Source: Saccharomonospora cyanea NA-134
Lineage (GTDB): Bacteria > Actinomycetota > Actinomycetes > Mycobacteriales > Pseudonocardiaceae
Assembly (NCBI RefSeq): GCF_000244975.1
Contig: NZ_CM001440.1
Location: forward strand, 496,001-560,000
Length of the DNA stretch: 64,000 nucleotides
Direction: 5' to 3'
Below are positions 33,660-45,350 of this stretch, in pieces. Made by a program: the position numbers and the translations under genes. Under the pieces are notes generated by a model. That model was given only the letters and a program-made list of their open reading frames with translations. It did no database searches and had not been told where the DNA came from. Every line of letters starts with the position of its first letter. Positions within the stretch are counted from its first letter, which is position 1.

Positions 33660-34283
33660 GTGCTTGTACTCGCCATCGACACCGCCACGCCCGCCGTCAC
33701 GGCCGGTGTCGTCGACCTGGAGCAGCAGTCGGCCACCGTGCTGGCCGAGCGCGTCACCCACGACGCCCGCGCGCACGGTGAGCTGCTGACCCCGCACGTG
33801 CTCGACGCCGTCGGCCGCGCGGGGGTGAGGCTGCGCGACATCGCCGCGGTGGTGTGCGGTGTCGGCCCGGGCCCGTTCACCGGCCTGCGGGCGGGCATCG
33901 TCACGGCCGCCGCGCTGGCCCACAGCCTCGACATCCCCGCACATCCGGTGTGCAGCCTCGACGCCATCGCCGCCGACACGGTGAACGGCGGTGACTTCGC
34001 CGAACCCTTCCTCGTCGTCACCGACGCGCGCCGCCGCGAGGTGTACTGGGCGGCCTACGACGCCGACGGGCGCAGGACGGGCGGCCCCGAGGTGTCCAAG
34101 CCCGCCGATCTGGACGCCGCCGTGCGCCGTGTCGAGCACGCCAACCCGAGTCCCGCCGGCCTCGCCCGCGCGGCCGCGCCCGCGGTCTTCTCCGGTGCCG
34201 AGCCGGGGCCGTTGACTCCCCTCTACCTGCGCCGGCCGGACGCCACGGTGCCGGGCGCTCGGAAGCGGGTGACGACGCCGTGA
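33660..34283 (+). CDS. tsaB: tRNA t6A biosynthesis protein TsaB
   Basis: TsaB is an ASKHA-fold partner of TsaD in threonylcarbamoyladenosine synthesis. Evidence: LVLAIDTATPAVTAGVVD at the start, the GVGPGPFTGLRAGIVTA signature, and DARRREVYWAAYD. It has 207 residues. The GTG start at 33660 lies just after the repeat cluster; no strong binding site is seen. It overlaps rimI by four bases. Confidence 0.94.
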   Translation: MLVLAIDTATPAVTAGVVDLEQQSATVLAERVTHDARAHGELLTPHVLDAVGRAGVRLRDIAAVVCGVGPGPFTGLRAGIVTAAALAHSLDIPAHPVCSLDAIAADTVNGGDFAEPFLVVTDARRREVYWAAYDADGRRTGGPEVSKPADLDAAVRRVEHANPSPAGLARAAAPAVFSGAEPGPLTPLYLRRPDATVPGARKRVTTP

Positions 34284-34753
34284 GGCTCGAACCGCTGCGA
34301 CGGCGTCACATCCGCGCGTGCGTGGAGATCGAGCGGTTGTTGTTCTCCGGTGACAGCCCGTGGAGTGCCGCTGCCTTCCACGCCGAGCTCGACGCGGGTG
34401 GGCACTACCTGGCCGCGATCGACGAGCTGGAACGGCTCGTCGGTTACGCGGGGCTGGCCGTGGTGGGCGCGCCCGGTGACTGGGAGACGGGCCTGCACAC
34501 GATCGCGGTCCACCCCGACCACCAGGGCAAGGGCGTCGGCACCGCGCTGCTGCGGTCCCTGCTCGCCCACGCCGACGAGTTGTGCGCCCCGGTGGTGCTG
34601 GAAGTCCGCACCGACAACGACACCGCCATCACGCTGTACGAACGACACGGGTTCGAGCGCGTCGGCCTCCGCAGGAGGTATTACCAGCCTTCGGGCGCCG
34701 ACGCGTACACGATGGTGCGGCCGGCCCGCCGCACTCAGGAGGTTGCAGGCTGA
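34280..34753 (+). CDS. rimI: Ribosomal protein S18 N-alanine acetyltransferase (GNAT family)
   Basis: RimI acetylates the N-terminus of ribosomal protein S18 and related proteins. The acetyl-CoA loop is [47 protein letters not shown] is the typical RimI C-terminal half with the catalytic Tyr. It has 157 residues. The GTG overlaps the tsaB stop (GTGA), and its own stop overlaps tsaD, matching the conserved tsaB-rimI-tsaD operon. Confidence 0.94.
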   Translation: MRLEPLRRRHIRACVEIERLLFSGDSPWSAAAFHAELDAGGHYLAAIDELERLVGYAGLAVVGAPGDWETGLHTIAVHPDHQGKGVGTALLRSLLAHADELCAPVVLEVRTDNDTAITLYERHGFERVGLRRRYYQPSGADAYTMVRPARRTQEVAG

Positions 34754-35799
34754 TGCCCAGGATCATCATGGGCGTGGAGAGTTCGTGTGACGAGACGGGC
34801 GTCGGGCTCGTGCGGTTGCACGACGACGGCACCGTCGAGCTGCTCGCCGACGAGGTCGCCAGCAGCGTGGACCAGCACGCGCGGTTCGGTGGTGTGGTGC
34901 CCGAGGTCGCGAGCCGAGCCCATCTGGAGGCGATGGTTCCCACGGTGCGCAGGGCGTTCGGCGCCGCGGGCCTCACTCTGTCCGACGTGGACGCCATCGC
35001 GGTGACGGCGGGCCCGGGGCTGGCCGGTGCGCTGCTGGTGGGCGTGTCCGCCGCGAAGGCGTACGCGGCCGCGCTGGAGGTCCCGCTGTACGGCGTGAAC
35101 CACCTCGTCGGGCACATCGCCGTCGACACCCTCCAGCACGGCCCGCTGCCCACGCCGTCGCTGGCGCTGCTCGTCTCCGGCGGCCACACGCAGCTGCTGC
35201 GGGTCGACGACATCGCGGGCAAGATCACCGAAATCGGGTCCACGGTGGACGACGCCGCGGGCGAGGCGTACGACAAGGTGGCCCGGGTGCTCGACCTGCC
35301 CTACCCGGGTGGGCCGCCCATCGACAAGGCCGCGCGCGAGGGCGACCCGAAGGCGATCGCGTTCCCGAGGGGCATGACCGGCCCGAGGGACCCCGCGTTC
35401 GACTTCTCCTTCTCCGGCCTGAAGACCGCGGTGGCCCGGTGGGTCGAGGGCGCGCAGGCGCGGGGCGAGGACATCCCGGTCGCCGACGTCGCCGCGTCGT
35501 TCCAGGAGGCGGTGGCCGACGTGCTCACGGCCAAGGCCGTGCGGGCGGCCACCGACTCCGGCATCGGCACCCTCGTCATCTCCGGCGGTGTGGCCGCGAA
35601 CTCCCGCCTGTCGGGTCTGGCGGCGCAGCGTTGCGCGGAGGCGGGTATCGAGCTGCGCGTGCCGAGGCCGAGGCTGTGCACGGACAACGGCGCGATGATC
35701 GCCGCGCTGGGTGCCCATCTCGTGGCCGCGGGCTGTGAGCCCAGCCCGCTGGACCTGTCGGCGAACCCCGCGCTGCCGGTCAGCACCGTCTGCGTGTGA
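34753..35799 (+). CDS. tsaD: tRNA N6-adenosine threonylcarbamoyltransferase TsaD
   Basis: TsaD transfers the threonylcarbamoyl group to A37 of tRNA. Evidence: [33 protein letters not shown], metal-binding [30 protein letters not shown] and [12 protein letters not shown]. Its 348 residues match the family. The ATG at 34753 overlaps the rimI stop by one base. The last 20 bases overlap the convergent hydrolase gene. Confidence 0.97.
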   Translation: MPRIIMGVESSCDETGVGLVRLHDDGTVELLADEVASSVDQHARFGGVVPEVASRAHLEAMVPTVRRAFGAAGLTLSDVDAIAVTAGPGLAGALLVGVSAAKAYAAALEVPLYGVNHLVGHIAVDTLQHGPLPTPSLALLVSGGHTQLLRVDDIAGKITEIGSTVDDAAGEAYDKVARVLDLPYPGGPPIDKAAREGDPKAIAFPRGMTGPRDPAFDFSFSGLKTAVARWVEGAQARGEDIPVADVAASFQEAVADVLTAKAVRAATDSGIGTLVISGGVAANSRLSGLAAQRCAEAGIELRVPRPRLCTDNGAMIAALGAHLVAAGCEPSPLDLSANPALPVSTVCV

Positions 35800-37009
35800 C
35801 GCGGTCGGCGGCGAGTTCCGCCGCCAGTGCCGCCACGATCAGGGGGCCGAGCGAGGCGGAGGAACCGCGCCTGGGCAGTTCCGCGATGCGCGGTGCGTGG
35901 CGGGTGAGCCCGTGGAGGTTCCCCTCGACGAGGTGGTGTGCGACGTGCAACGCGGCGAGCTGGTGAGTGTCCAGCGCGCTGTGTCCGTTCTCGGGCAGTT
36001 CCACCAGCACCGCGTCGGGCAGTAGCGACACGGCTCGCTCGGCGATCGGTCGGGGAGTCCGCAGGTCCCGGCCGCCGGAGACGACGGCGGCGGGCCACGG
36101 GAACTCCCCGAGCGCGCGGGGCAGGTCCACGGTGTCGCCGGTGAAAGCGGGTCCCTTCGCCGCGGCCTCGGCGAACATCGCCTGCGGGTCGAGCGGCAGC
36201 CCGTCGGGTTCCGCGCCGTAGCCGAGCACGCCGTGCGTGATGCCCGCCACCAGGTCGATGTCGAGCATGAGCGGGATGCCCTCGCCTGCGATCTCCTTGG
36301 CGCCGAGCGAGGCGAGTCTCCGCCACGTTCGCAGGGCGTGGCCGCGCATCCGCGCCTCGAGCAGTCTCTCCACCGTCGCCGGGCCCGCGAACTCGTACGT
36401 GACCTGCACGACGTGGCCGGCCTCGTCCATCGGGGCCCGGCCCGATTCCAGCAGCTCCCGCAGCAACGCGGCGGTGCGGGACTCGCCGTGCCACAGCAGC
36501 CTCCGCCGGTGGGCGCGGACGGTGTCCACGTCGGAGGCCGACAGCACGGGCGAGTCGAGCACCATGCCCGTGACCCGGTCCGGATGCCGAACGCCGAACA
36601 CCGCCGCCAGGTAGCTGCCGTACGACGAGCCGTACACCACGGCGCGGTCCACGCCTTCGTGGTCGAGCACGGCGGCGAGGTCGTCGGCGGCGGCCTCCAC
36701 GGTCACCGCCTCGACGGGAAGGTCCACACCTTCGGTGTCCCTGCGCGACAGCCCCACGCCGCGGTGCTCCATCATGATCACGTCGAGTTCGCGCCGCACC
36801 GCCCTGCGCCGCAGCACCCGGTAGGGCAACACGGAAGCCAGGCCCGGCCCACCGGGCAGCAGCACGACCGGCGGCCGGTCGGTGCGGCGGTGGGGACGGG
36901 TGTAGGCGATGTCGACGGTCCGGTTGTCCCCGAGCGGGCGGGACACGGTGCCGCCCACCGGATCACGGATCTCGTGCTCGGCGAGTGCGCGGAGACGTTC
37001 GGTGTTCAC
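35780..37009 (-). CDS. Alpha/beta-hydrolase, S33 peptidase-like
   Basis: This 409-residue protein resembles prolyl aminopeptidases. Oxyanion strand [21 protein letters not shown], nucleophile elbow [10 protein letters not shown], acid in [10 protein letters not shown] and base in [10 protein letters not shown] are visible. It has no signal peptide. A cap domain of about 150 residues lies between the nucleophile and the acid. The GTG start is at 37009. Substrate unknown: aminopeptidase or esterase. It follows phoD by 42 bases on the same strand. Confidence 0.82.
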   Translation of the reverse strand: MNTERLRALAEHEIRDPVGGTVSRPLGDNRTVDIAYTRPHRRTDRPPVVLLPGGPGLASVLPYRVLRRRAVRRELDVIMMEHRGVGLSRRDTEGVDLPVEAVTVEAAADDLAAVLDHEGVDRAVVYGSSYGSYLAAVFGVRHPDRVTGMVLDSPVLSASDVDTVRAHRRRLLWHGESRTAALLRELLESGRAPMDEAGHVVQVTYEFAGPATVERLLEARMRGHALRTWRRLASLGAKEIAGEGIPLMLDIDLVAGITHGVLGYGAEPDGLPLDPQAMFAEAAAKGPAFTGDTVDLPRALGEFPWPAAVVSGGRDLRTPRPIAERAVSLLPDAVLVELPENGHSALDTHQLAALHVAHHLVEGNLHGLTRHAPRIAELPRRGSSASLGPLIVAALAAELAADRVTRRRC

Positions 37010-37051
37010 ACGCGGTCAACGCGCGAACACCGAACGCGGGTTCCCGCCGGC

Positions 37052-38677
37052 TCAGCGTGGGCTCACCTCGGTCAGCCCGGGGTGCCGGTCGGCGACCACG
37101 AACGACGCCCGCGTGCGCACCGGCGCGCCGGGTTCGGTGACGTAGTCGACGACACGGAAGTCCGCCCGCAACTCCTCCCGCGAGATGCGGGTACGGACGT
37201 AACCGCGCTGGTTGTTGCGGAACTTGATGTGCGGGTTGCGTCGCAGGTCGGGGTGCTCGGCGGGGTCGGAGTCGGCTCCGTTGCCACCCGAGGTGATCGA
37301 GCTGGTGACCAGTTCGGTGCCGATCACGGGGCTGTCGGGGTCGGCGTAGTCGGCCTTCAGCTCGTTGGCCCAGTGCGTGTGCACGTCACCGGTGAGCACC
37401 ACCGGGTTGCGCACGCCCGCGTCCACCCAGCCCTCGCTGATGCGGTCCTGCGAGCCGCGGTAGCCGTCCCACGCGTCCATGCTCACCGCGCCGGAGCCGT
37501 TCACCCTGCGGGCGAAGAACACCTGCTGGCCGAGCAGGTCCCAGCGAGCACGGGAGCGCCGGAACTGCCCGAGCAGCCACCGCTCCTGGTCGTCGCCGGT
37601 GAGCGAGCGGGCGGGGTCCACGGCGTCCTCGCAGACCTTCCATCCGTCGCCGCACGCCTGGTCGTCGCGGTACTGGCGGGTGTCGAGCATGTGGAAGTTC
37701 ACGAGCGCCCCCCACGACACGGTGCGGTAGAGCTGGATGTGCGAGCCGCGCGGCCGGTTGCGGCGGCGCAGAGGCATGTTCTCGTAGTACGCGCGGAACG
37801 CGTTCGCGCGACGCGTCTCGAAGTCGGGTTGTGGGATCTCGGGCTTCTCGTACACGTCGCCCGCCCAGTTGTTGTCGACCTCGTGGTCGTCGGGAACCAC
37901 GAGCCACGGCGCGGCGGCGTGGGCGGCCTGCAGGTCGGTGTCGGCGCGGTACTGCGCGTAGCGCTGCCGGTAGTTCGCGAGCGTCTCGGTTTCCGGCCCG
38001 CGGTGGTCGCGGACGTTGCCGTCAGGGGAGACGTAGGAGTCCGCCCGGTACTCGTAGACGTAGTCACCGAGGTGCAGCACCAGGTCGGGCTCGTCCTCGG
38101 CCAGGTGCCGGTAGGCGGTGAAGTACCCGTGCTCGTACTGGGAGCAGGAGGCGAAGGCCATCACCATCCCCGCACCGAGTGCGCCGGGGGCGGGCGCGGT
38201 GCGGGTGCGGCCGGTGGGGGAGAGGAACCGGCCGCAGCGGAAGCGGTAGAAGTACTCCCGGCCCGGGGCGAGTCCCGCGACCTCGACGTGGACCGCGTAT
38301 CCGGCCTCGGCGTCCGTCGTCTCGACGCCGCGTCGAACGACGTGGCGGAACCGCTCGTCGCGGGCCAGTTCCCACTGCACGGTGACGGTGCGACGCCCCA
38401 GGCCGCCCAGCCCGTCCTCCGCGAGGGGGTCGGGGGCGAGCCGGGTCCACAACACCACGCTGTGGTGGTCGGGTTCGCCGGACGCGACGCCGAGCGTGAA
38501 GACGTCCCCACGCAGGGGGGCGCCTGCGCCCTGTGCGGTGGCGGCCCTGGCAGCGGGGCCGAGGGCGGTCAGGCCCGTGGCGGTGAGCGCTGTGGCTCCC
38601 AACGCGGCTCCACCGAGCAACACCTGGCGGCGGCTCGGCACGATCGGTGACGTGTTCTTCTCACCGGAAGCGGGCAT
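37052..38677 (-). CDS. phoD: Alkaline phosphatase D, Tat-exported
   Basis: PhoD is a secreted metallo-phosphomono/diesterase. A Tat signal covers residues 1 to about 45, with SRRQVLLGGAA and a cleavage site near ARAATA. Core motifs are TLGVASGEPDHHSVVLWTRL, FASCSQYEHGYF (metal-binding Cys), DLVLHLGDYVYEY, VPDDHEVDNNW, QVFFARR and VLTGDVHTHWANEL. Its 541 residues match the family. ATG 38677 has GGGAGA upstream; the longer frame to 38833 would bury the Tat signal. Phosphate control is plausible, but I see no clear PhoP box. Confidence 0.94.
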   Translation of the reverse strand: MPASGEKNTSPIVPSRRQVLLGGAALGATALTATGLTALGPAARAATAQGAGAPLRGDVFTLGVASGEPDHHSVVLWTRLAPDPLAEDGLGGLGRRTVTVQWELARDERFRHVVRRGVETTDAEAGYAVHVEVAGLAPGREYFYRFRCGRFLSPTGRTRTAPAPGALGAGMVMAFASCSQYEHGYFTAYRHLAEDEPDLVLHLGDYVYEYRADSYVSPDGNVRDHRGPETETLANYRQRYAQYRADTDLQAAHAAAPWLVVPDDHEVDNNWAGDVYEKPEIPQPDFETRRANAFRAYYENMPLRRRNRPRGSHIQLYRTVSWGALVNFHMLDTRQYRDDQACGDGWKVCEDAVDPARSLTGDDQERWLLGQFRRSRARWDLLGQQVFFARRVNGSGAVSMDAWDGYRGSQDRISEGWVDAGVRNPVVLTGDVHTHWANELKADYADPDSPVIGTELVTSSITSGGNGADSDPAEHPDLRRNPHIKFRNNQRGYVRTRISREELRADFRVVDYVTEPGAPVRTRASFVVADRHPGLTEVSPR

Positions 38678-38881
38678 GGATCGTCTCCCAACGTGGTTTC
38701 GATCAGCCGGAACCCGCACAGCCTGCCGCCGAGTGGTGACCGTCTCTTCCCGAACGGGTGATCGCGGGGTGAACTTTGTTTCCGCCCGTGCGCTGCTGGT
38801 CGGCGCCACTGTGGCGACCGTGCTCGAGCTCACGCCGCCATCACGTCACTGACCAGGGACGAGTCGGCCGGGTTACCCTGG

Positions 38882-38911
38882 TTGCGCGGCTAGCACTCCG
38901 ATGGCTAGAGT
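38882..38911 (+). promoter_or_regulatory. Candidate groESL promoter overlapping CIRCE
   Basis: TTGCGC (38882-38887) and TAGAGT (38906-38911) with an 18-base spacer overlap the CIRCE operator. The interval 38678-39022 holds otherwise only the divergent phoD control region. Confidence 0.5.
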
Positions 38912-38916
38912 GCTAA
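38890..38916. promoter_or_regulatory. CIRCE operator (HrcA site) of groES-groEL
   Basis: CTAGCACTC, nine bases, GAGTGCTAA: one mismatch from the consensus inverted repeat TTAGCACTC-N9-GAGTGCTAA. HrcA bound here represses groESL until heat shock. Confidence 0.95.
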
Positions 38917-39022
38917 TCGCACGGCACCGCACACGCCCCGGCACCCGCGACGGCGGGGTGGTAGGAGCCGTACCCAACTAGGTACCTGCCAACGCTTTGG
39001 AAGACCCGTGGAGGTCACACCG

Positions 39023-39316
39023 GTGAGCGTGAACATCAAGCCGCTCGAGGACAAGATCGTTGTCCAGACGAGCGAGGCCGAGGAGACGACGGCCTCCGGC
39101 CTCGTCATCCCCGACACCGCGAAGGAGAAGCCCCAGGAGGGCAAGGTCCTGGCCGTGGGCCCGGGCCGCGTCGACGACAAGGGCAACCGCATCCCTGTGG
39201 ATGTCAAGGAAGGCGACGTCGTCATCTACTCCAAGTACGGCGGCACCGAGGTCAAGTACAACGGCGAGGAGTACTTGATCCTGTCCGCTCGTGACGTGCT
39301 GGCCGTCATCAACTGA
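39023..39316 (+). CDS. groES: Co-chaperonin GroES
   Basis: GroES is the 10-kDa lid of the GroEL chamber. Evidence: [14 protein letters not shown], the mobile loop [13 protein letters not shown]-like segment, [10 protein letters not shown] and [19 protein letters not shown]. It has 97 residues. The GTG at 39023 has GGAGGT seven bases upstream; the earlier GTG at 39008 precedes this binding site. It is first in the CIRCE-controlled operon. Confidence 0.98.
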   Translation: MSVNIKPLEDKIVVQTSEAEETTASGLVIPDTAKEKPQEGKVLAVGPGRVDDKGNRIPVDVKEGDVVIYSKYGGTEVKYNGEEYLILSARDVLAVIN

Positions 39317-41008
<1,692 letters not shown>

Positions 41009-41034
41009 GCGCCGGGGCGCCGATGTGACACGGC

Positions 41035-41073
41035 GAACGGGGCGGCACTCACCGTTGGAGTGCCGCCCCGTTC
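41035..41073 (+). terminator. Strong hairpin terminator of groESL
   Basis: A perfect 16-bp stem (41035-41050 with 41058-41073) and a 7-base loop lie 27 bases after groEL. There is no T-run. It probably serves the convergent whiB gene as well. Confidence 0.85.
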
Positions 41074-41152
41074 GTGTGCCGTCCGTCCCTGCTCGCCCAG
41101 TTCGGCGGACGGCGATCGAGGCGCGGGAGGGGAACGTCCCGCGAGCGCCCGA

Positions 41153-41455
41153 TCAGCGTGCGGTCAGCGTGAGCTGCCGCTTCCGGGAGCGGATGATGGC
41201 TTCCCGTTCGGACTCGGAAAGCCCGCCCCAGATTCCGTACGGCTCGTGGACGGCAAGCGCGTGTTCACGGCACATCTGAAGCACCGGGCAGGTGTGGCAG
41301 ATGGCCTTCGCTCGCGCCTCCCTCCTTGCTCGTGCCGGTCCCCTCTCCCCGTCGGGGTGGAAGAACGAGCCGCTGTCCATCCCCCTGCAAGCCCCCTCCA
41401 GTTGCCAGTCCCACACATCCGCGTTCGGGCCAGGGAGTCTGCGCGTGTCTGCCAT
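41153..41455 (-). CDS. whiB3: WhiB-family iron-sulfur regulator (WhiB3-like)
   Basis: WhiB proteins hold a [4Fe-4S] cluster and bind the primary sigma factor. The four Cys are visible: GACRG, ICHTCPVLQMC (Cys-x2-Cys-x5-Cys). The turn GIWGGLSESERE and a basic C-terminus (RSRKRQL) follow. It has 100 residues. ATG 41455 has GGAGG upstream. The place between groEL1 and sigD matches whiB3 (Rv3416) of M. tuberculosis, linked there to redox and lipid control. The symbol is by synteny. A small inverted repeat GTAGT-GCG-ACTAC (41507-41519) lies upstream. Confidence 0.93.
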   Translation of the reverse strand: MADTRRLPGPNADVWDWQLEGACRGMDSGSFFHPDGERGPARARREARAKAICHTCPVLQMCREHALAVHEPYGIWGGLSESEREAIIRSRKRQLTLTAR

Positions 41456-41752
41456 TCGTGACCGCCTCCGATATCCGGCACCACGCGGCCGGATTGTGCA
41501 GTTGTCGTAGTGCGACTACTCCATTTGGTGCAACGGCCGTAACGCTAGAAGCCCTTCTGCCGAATGTTCAAGGCCTGTCAGTGGAATCAGCCGATAGGCG
41601 TGCCAAGGGACTGTGATCGGTGACACGCAGCCTAAAAATGGTTCGACGGTTTCACTCAGGCGAGTTTCACCAGGTGATCCGGTGGTATTTCCTGCCCGTT
41701 TTTCGCTCTACCCGCTGTGCTGTTGGCGACTCGTCCGGGTCACGATGAGGGC

Positions 41753-42643
41753 ATGCCGATCGTCGAGAAAGTGCTGCGAACCGCCGCGTTCGGTGGAAGC
41801 CGGGACGCCGAACAGCCGATGCCGGACGGCGTGACCGTCGCGTCCGCGCCGCTGCGGAGCTGGCTCCAGGGCGTGGTGTTCGGTGCGTGCGGGCGGTACG
41901 CGGCGGCGGCGTCGCTGCTGGAGCCTCTGAGCCGCCACCGCGACGCCCTGGTCGCGTCGCTGGCGGCCTCGGCCCTGGCCTCCCACCGGCGGCAGCTCGG
42001 CGGCCATGCTGCCGCGCTGCGCCTCGACGGCATGGCGCTGCGCAGGGCGGCCGAGGCGGAACCGCCGGGTGGTTCGGGGTGGCGCTGCGACGACCCCGAC
42101 GGCCTTGACGCCGCGGGTGCGCTGGTCGACGCCCTGCTGGGCCTGGCGGCGGACCACCTCGGGCTGGGCAGGCTGGCCGCGTCGGGAGCGCTGGTGGCCA
42201 GGGCCGCTCAGGTGGTCGCCGTGAGTGGCTGCTGGCGCGCCGAGACCCGGCTGGGGTGGGTGCGTGCCGAGCTCGCTCTCGCGTCCGGAAGGCCGGCCGA
42301 CGGTGTTCTGCCCGCGAAACGTGCCCTGGCGATCGCGGAGCGGCGCGGTGCCCACCGGCACGCCGCCAAGTCGGCGCTGGTGCTCGGGGCGGCGTTGGCG
42401 GCCGTGGGGGAGCGTGAAGGGGTCGAACGGGCGCGGGCACTCGTCGAATCGGCATTGGCGGCAGCCGAGCGAAACGGATGGCGATCATTGACATGGCCCG
42501 CTCTCGCGCTTCTCGCCGATCTGGAACCGGAACAAGCTGTTTGGAATCGCTCCAGAGTTACCGATGAGTTGAGTGTGTTACTCGACTCAACCGATCCGGT
42601 GGGACGGCGCTTGGCTCACGACTCGCCATGGGTGCCGATCTAG
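41753..42643 (+). CDS. Conserved actinobacterial protein, Rv3415c-like
   Basis: This 296-residue protein is almost entirely alpha-helical and rich in Ala, Leu and Arg, in a pattern like tetratricopeptide repeats (RYAAAASLLEPLSRHRDALVA, LGLGRLAASGALVARAAQVV). It occupies the place of Rv3415c between whiB3 and sigD. It is divergent from whiB3. The function is unknown; a scaffolding role is a guess from the fold. ATG 41753 is chosen; a start at 41717 would add 12 residues. A copy of the 26-bp repeat lies inside the gene at 42300-42325 and is read in frame as GVLPAKRAL. Confidence 0.72.
   Translation: MPIVEKVLRTAAFGGSRDAEQPMPDGVTVASAPLRSWLQGVVFGACGRYAAAASLLEPLSRHRDALVASLAASALASHRRQLGGHAAALRLDGMALRRAAEAEPPGGSGWRCDDPDGLDAAGALVDALLGLAADHLGLGRLAASGALVARAAQVVAVSGCWRAETRLGWVRAELALASGRPADGVLPAKRALAIAERRGAHRHAAKSALVLGAALAAVGEREGVERARALVESALAAAERNGWRSLTWPALALLADLEPEQAVWNRSRVTDELSVLLDSTDPVGRRLAHDSPWVPI
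42300..42325. repeat. 26-bp repeat copy inside a coding sequence (core 42310)
   Basis: The core and right arm (TTCTGCCCGCGAAACGTG) match the intergenic family closely. It keeps the frame of the Rv3415c-like gene. This is the only copy wholly inside a gene in the window. Confidence 0.75.
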
Positions 42644-42713
42644 CCCGTTTCCAGGGAGATATGGCCTATGCCGACATCCGGGCGAAGATTCCTCCAAAAA
42701 AAGCCACCGGATC

Positions 42714-42728
42714 GTGTCAAGGTGACAC
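42714..42728. promoter_or_regulatory. Palindrome upstream of the BldM-like gene
   Basis: GTGTCA-AGG-TGACAC is a perfect 6+6 inverted repeat 56 bases before the start codon. It is a candidate operator, perhaps for autoregulation. Confidence 0.4.
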
Positions 42729-42783
42729 CTAAAGCGTCCGATAGGGGAAGAGGAATGTCACCCGGCTGCAGGAAGGAACCCCT

Positions 42784-43380
42784 GTGACGACGGTCTTGAT
42801 CTGCGATGACCGACGCAGTGTCCGCGAAGGGCTCACGCGCGTGATGTCCGCTGTTCCCGGCGTCAGTCGCATCGACTGCGTAGCGCACGGTGACGAGTTG
42901 CTCGCCCGGTACTCCCGGCAGCCGGTCGACGTCGTGCTCGTGGGTACGCAGCGTGCCGTGCCGACCGGTGTGGAGGCCACGCGGCGGCTGGTCTCCGCCA
43001 ACCCGCAGGCGAACGTGATCGTGTTCGGCGCCCCGGACGACGCGGGAAGCATCGCCGCGGCCATTGCCGGCGGGGCCCGTGGCTACCTGAGGTGGGACGC
43101 CTCCCGCCCGGAACTCGTCGCCGCGCTCGCCCACACGCTGGCCAGCACGTCCGTGCCCGCGCCCCGGCAGCCCTCCGACCCCGGCGTTCAGCTCACCGAG
43201 CGCGAACTCCAGGTGCTCCGGGGCATGAGTCAGGGCAAGAGCAACGGGCAGATCGGCCGCGAGCTCTACCTGTCCGAGGACACGGTGAAGACCCACGCGC
43301 GTCGGCTGTTCCGCAAGCTCGGCGTGCGCGACCGAGCCCAGGCCGTGGCGCACGGCTTCCGACGCGGCCTCGTCTCCTGA
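42784..43380 (+). CDS. BldM-like LuxR-family regulator with degenerate receiver
   Basis: This 198-residue orphan response regulator resembles Streptomyces BldM. The helix-turn-helix (about 133-195) has LTERELQVLRGMSQGKSNGQIGRELYLSEDTVKTHARRLFRKLG. The receiver keeps the acidic pair (ICDDRR), but the phospho-acceptor Asp is replaced by Gly54 (VVLVGTQ), and the usual Lys near ARGYLRWDAS is Trp. It cannot be phosphorylated in the normal way. It probably acts by dimer formation, as BldM does with itself or WhiI. The neighbours whiB3 and sigD-rsdA make a regulatory cluster. GTG 42784 follows GGAAGGA. Confidence 0.85.
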   Translation: MTTVLICDDRRSVREGLTRVMSAVPGVSRIDCVAHGDELLARYSRQPVDVVLVGTQRAVPTGVEATRRLVSANPQANVIVFGAPDDAGSIAAAIAGGARGYLRWDASRPELVAALAHTLASTSVPAPRQPSDPGVQLTERELQVLRGMSQGKSNGQIGRELYLSEDTVKTHARRLFRKLGVRDRAQAVAHGFRRGLVS

Positions 43381-43422
43381 ATGGGTCGGTACCGCCCGCC
43401 ACGCAGTGCCTCTGATCACCGA

Positions 43423-43455
43423 ACACGCCACGCCGGTCACGCCGGTGTGGCGTGT
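43423..43455 (+). terminator. Hairpin after the BldM-like gene
   Basis: A 9-bp stem (ACACGCCAC with GTGGCGTGT), extended by an inner CCGG pairing, lies about 40 bases after the stop. No T-run. The rest of 43456-43691 should hold the sigD promoter; I see nothing else there. Confidence 0.55.
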
Positions 43456-43691
43456 CACGTTGTGGCCGACAACCGTGTCGCCGGGAAGTCGATGATCGTT
43501 GAAATGTTGACCAGTACGGTAGGGTCCGTTGTCGCAGGTTGCATCGTGGAAAGGACTCCTGGGCGACCGTCAACGAAATCGAGCGGTACCAGCAGGTACG
43601 GTAGGTGTCACCGGCGTGATGGCGACGGTTCTGACAGCCGCACGCCGTTGTTTTTGCACGCCTAGACGTAACACCGGGACTGTTGTCTGCG

Positions 43692-44263
43692 ATGGCCAAC
43701 TTGGGGGACGGGCTGGACGAGTCGGTCGCTGCCGCTGTCGAGGGAGATCCTCAGGCGGTCGAGCGGCTGCTGGCCGCTATCCGTCCTCTGGTGGTGCGGT
43801 ACTGCCGCGCCAGGGTTGGCAGGCAGGAACGATCGTTCGCTTCGGCAGACGACGTAGCCCAGGAGGTGTGTCTCGCGGTGCTCACGGCGTTGCCCTCGTA
43901 CCGTGACCAGGGCCGCCCCTTCCTGGCTTTCGTCTACGGAATCGCCCAGCACAAGGTCGCCGACGCCCACCGGGCGGCGTCCCGCAACCGTGCCGAGCCG
44001 GTGGCCGAGGTTCCGGACGAGGTCGAGGGCGACATCGGGCCGGAACAACGTGCTCTGCAGGGTGAGCTGAACGAACGGATGTCGCAGTTGTTGCAGGTAC
44101 TGCCGGACAAACAACGCGAGATCGTGGTGTTGCGGGTCGTGGTCGGCCTGTCCGCGGAGGAGACCGCGGAGGCCGTCGGATCGACGCCCGGGGCGGTCAG
44201 AGTCGCCCAGCATCGCGCCCTCGCGCGGCTACGCAAGGCGCTGGCCGCTGAGGAGGTGGTCTG

Positions 44264-44264
<1 letters not shown>
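43692..44264 (+). CDS. sigD: ECF sigma factor SigD
   Basis: This sigma-70 family ECF factor has 190 residues. Region 2 has RPLVVRYCRARVG...SADDVAQEVCLAVLTALPSYRDQGRPFLAFVYGIAQHKVADAHR. Region 4 has LQVLPDKQREIVVLRVVVGLSAEETAEAVGSTPGAVRVAQHRALARLRK. The downstream rsdA overlaps by one base, the sigD-rsdA pair of M. tuberculosis (Rv3414c-Rv3413c). ATG 43692 is chosen over TTG 43683; the binding site is weak in both cases. Confidence 0.93.
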
Positions 44265-45292
<1,028 letters not shown>

Positions 45293-45313
45293 CGGGCTGG
45301 TCACACCCGGCGG

Positions 45314-45335
45314 GCGCCCTCGGGATGGAGGGCGC
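45314..45335. terminator. Hairpin between convergent rsdA and DUF5319 genes
   Basis: An 8-bp stem (GCGCCCTC with GAGGGCGC) and a 6-base loop lie 22 bases after rsdA. It can serve both strands. Confidence 0.65.
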
Positions 45336-45350
45336 GGTCGGACGGTGTTC

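Noticed and set aside
36233-38650. An 805-codon plus-strand frame opposite the S33 hydrolase and phoD
   Set aside because: Val/Gly/His-rich noise; both minus-strand genes have complete catalytic motifs.
41456-41752. A small RNA or gene in the whiB3 / Rv3415c-like divergent gap
   Set aside because: I see no supported ORF or hairpin with a T-run; a short inverted repeat at 41507-41519 is the only structure.
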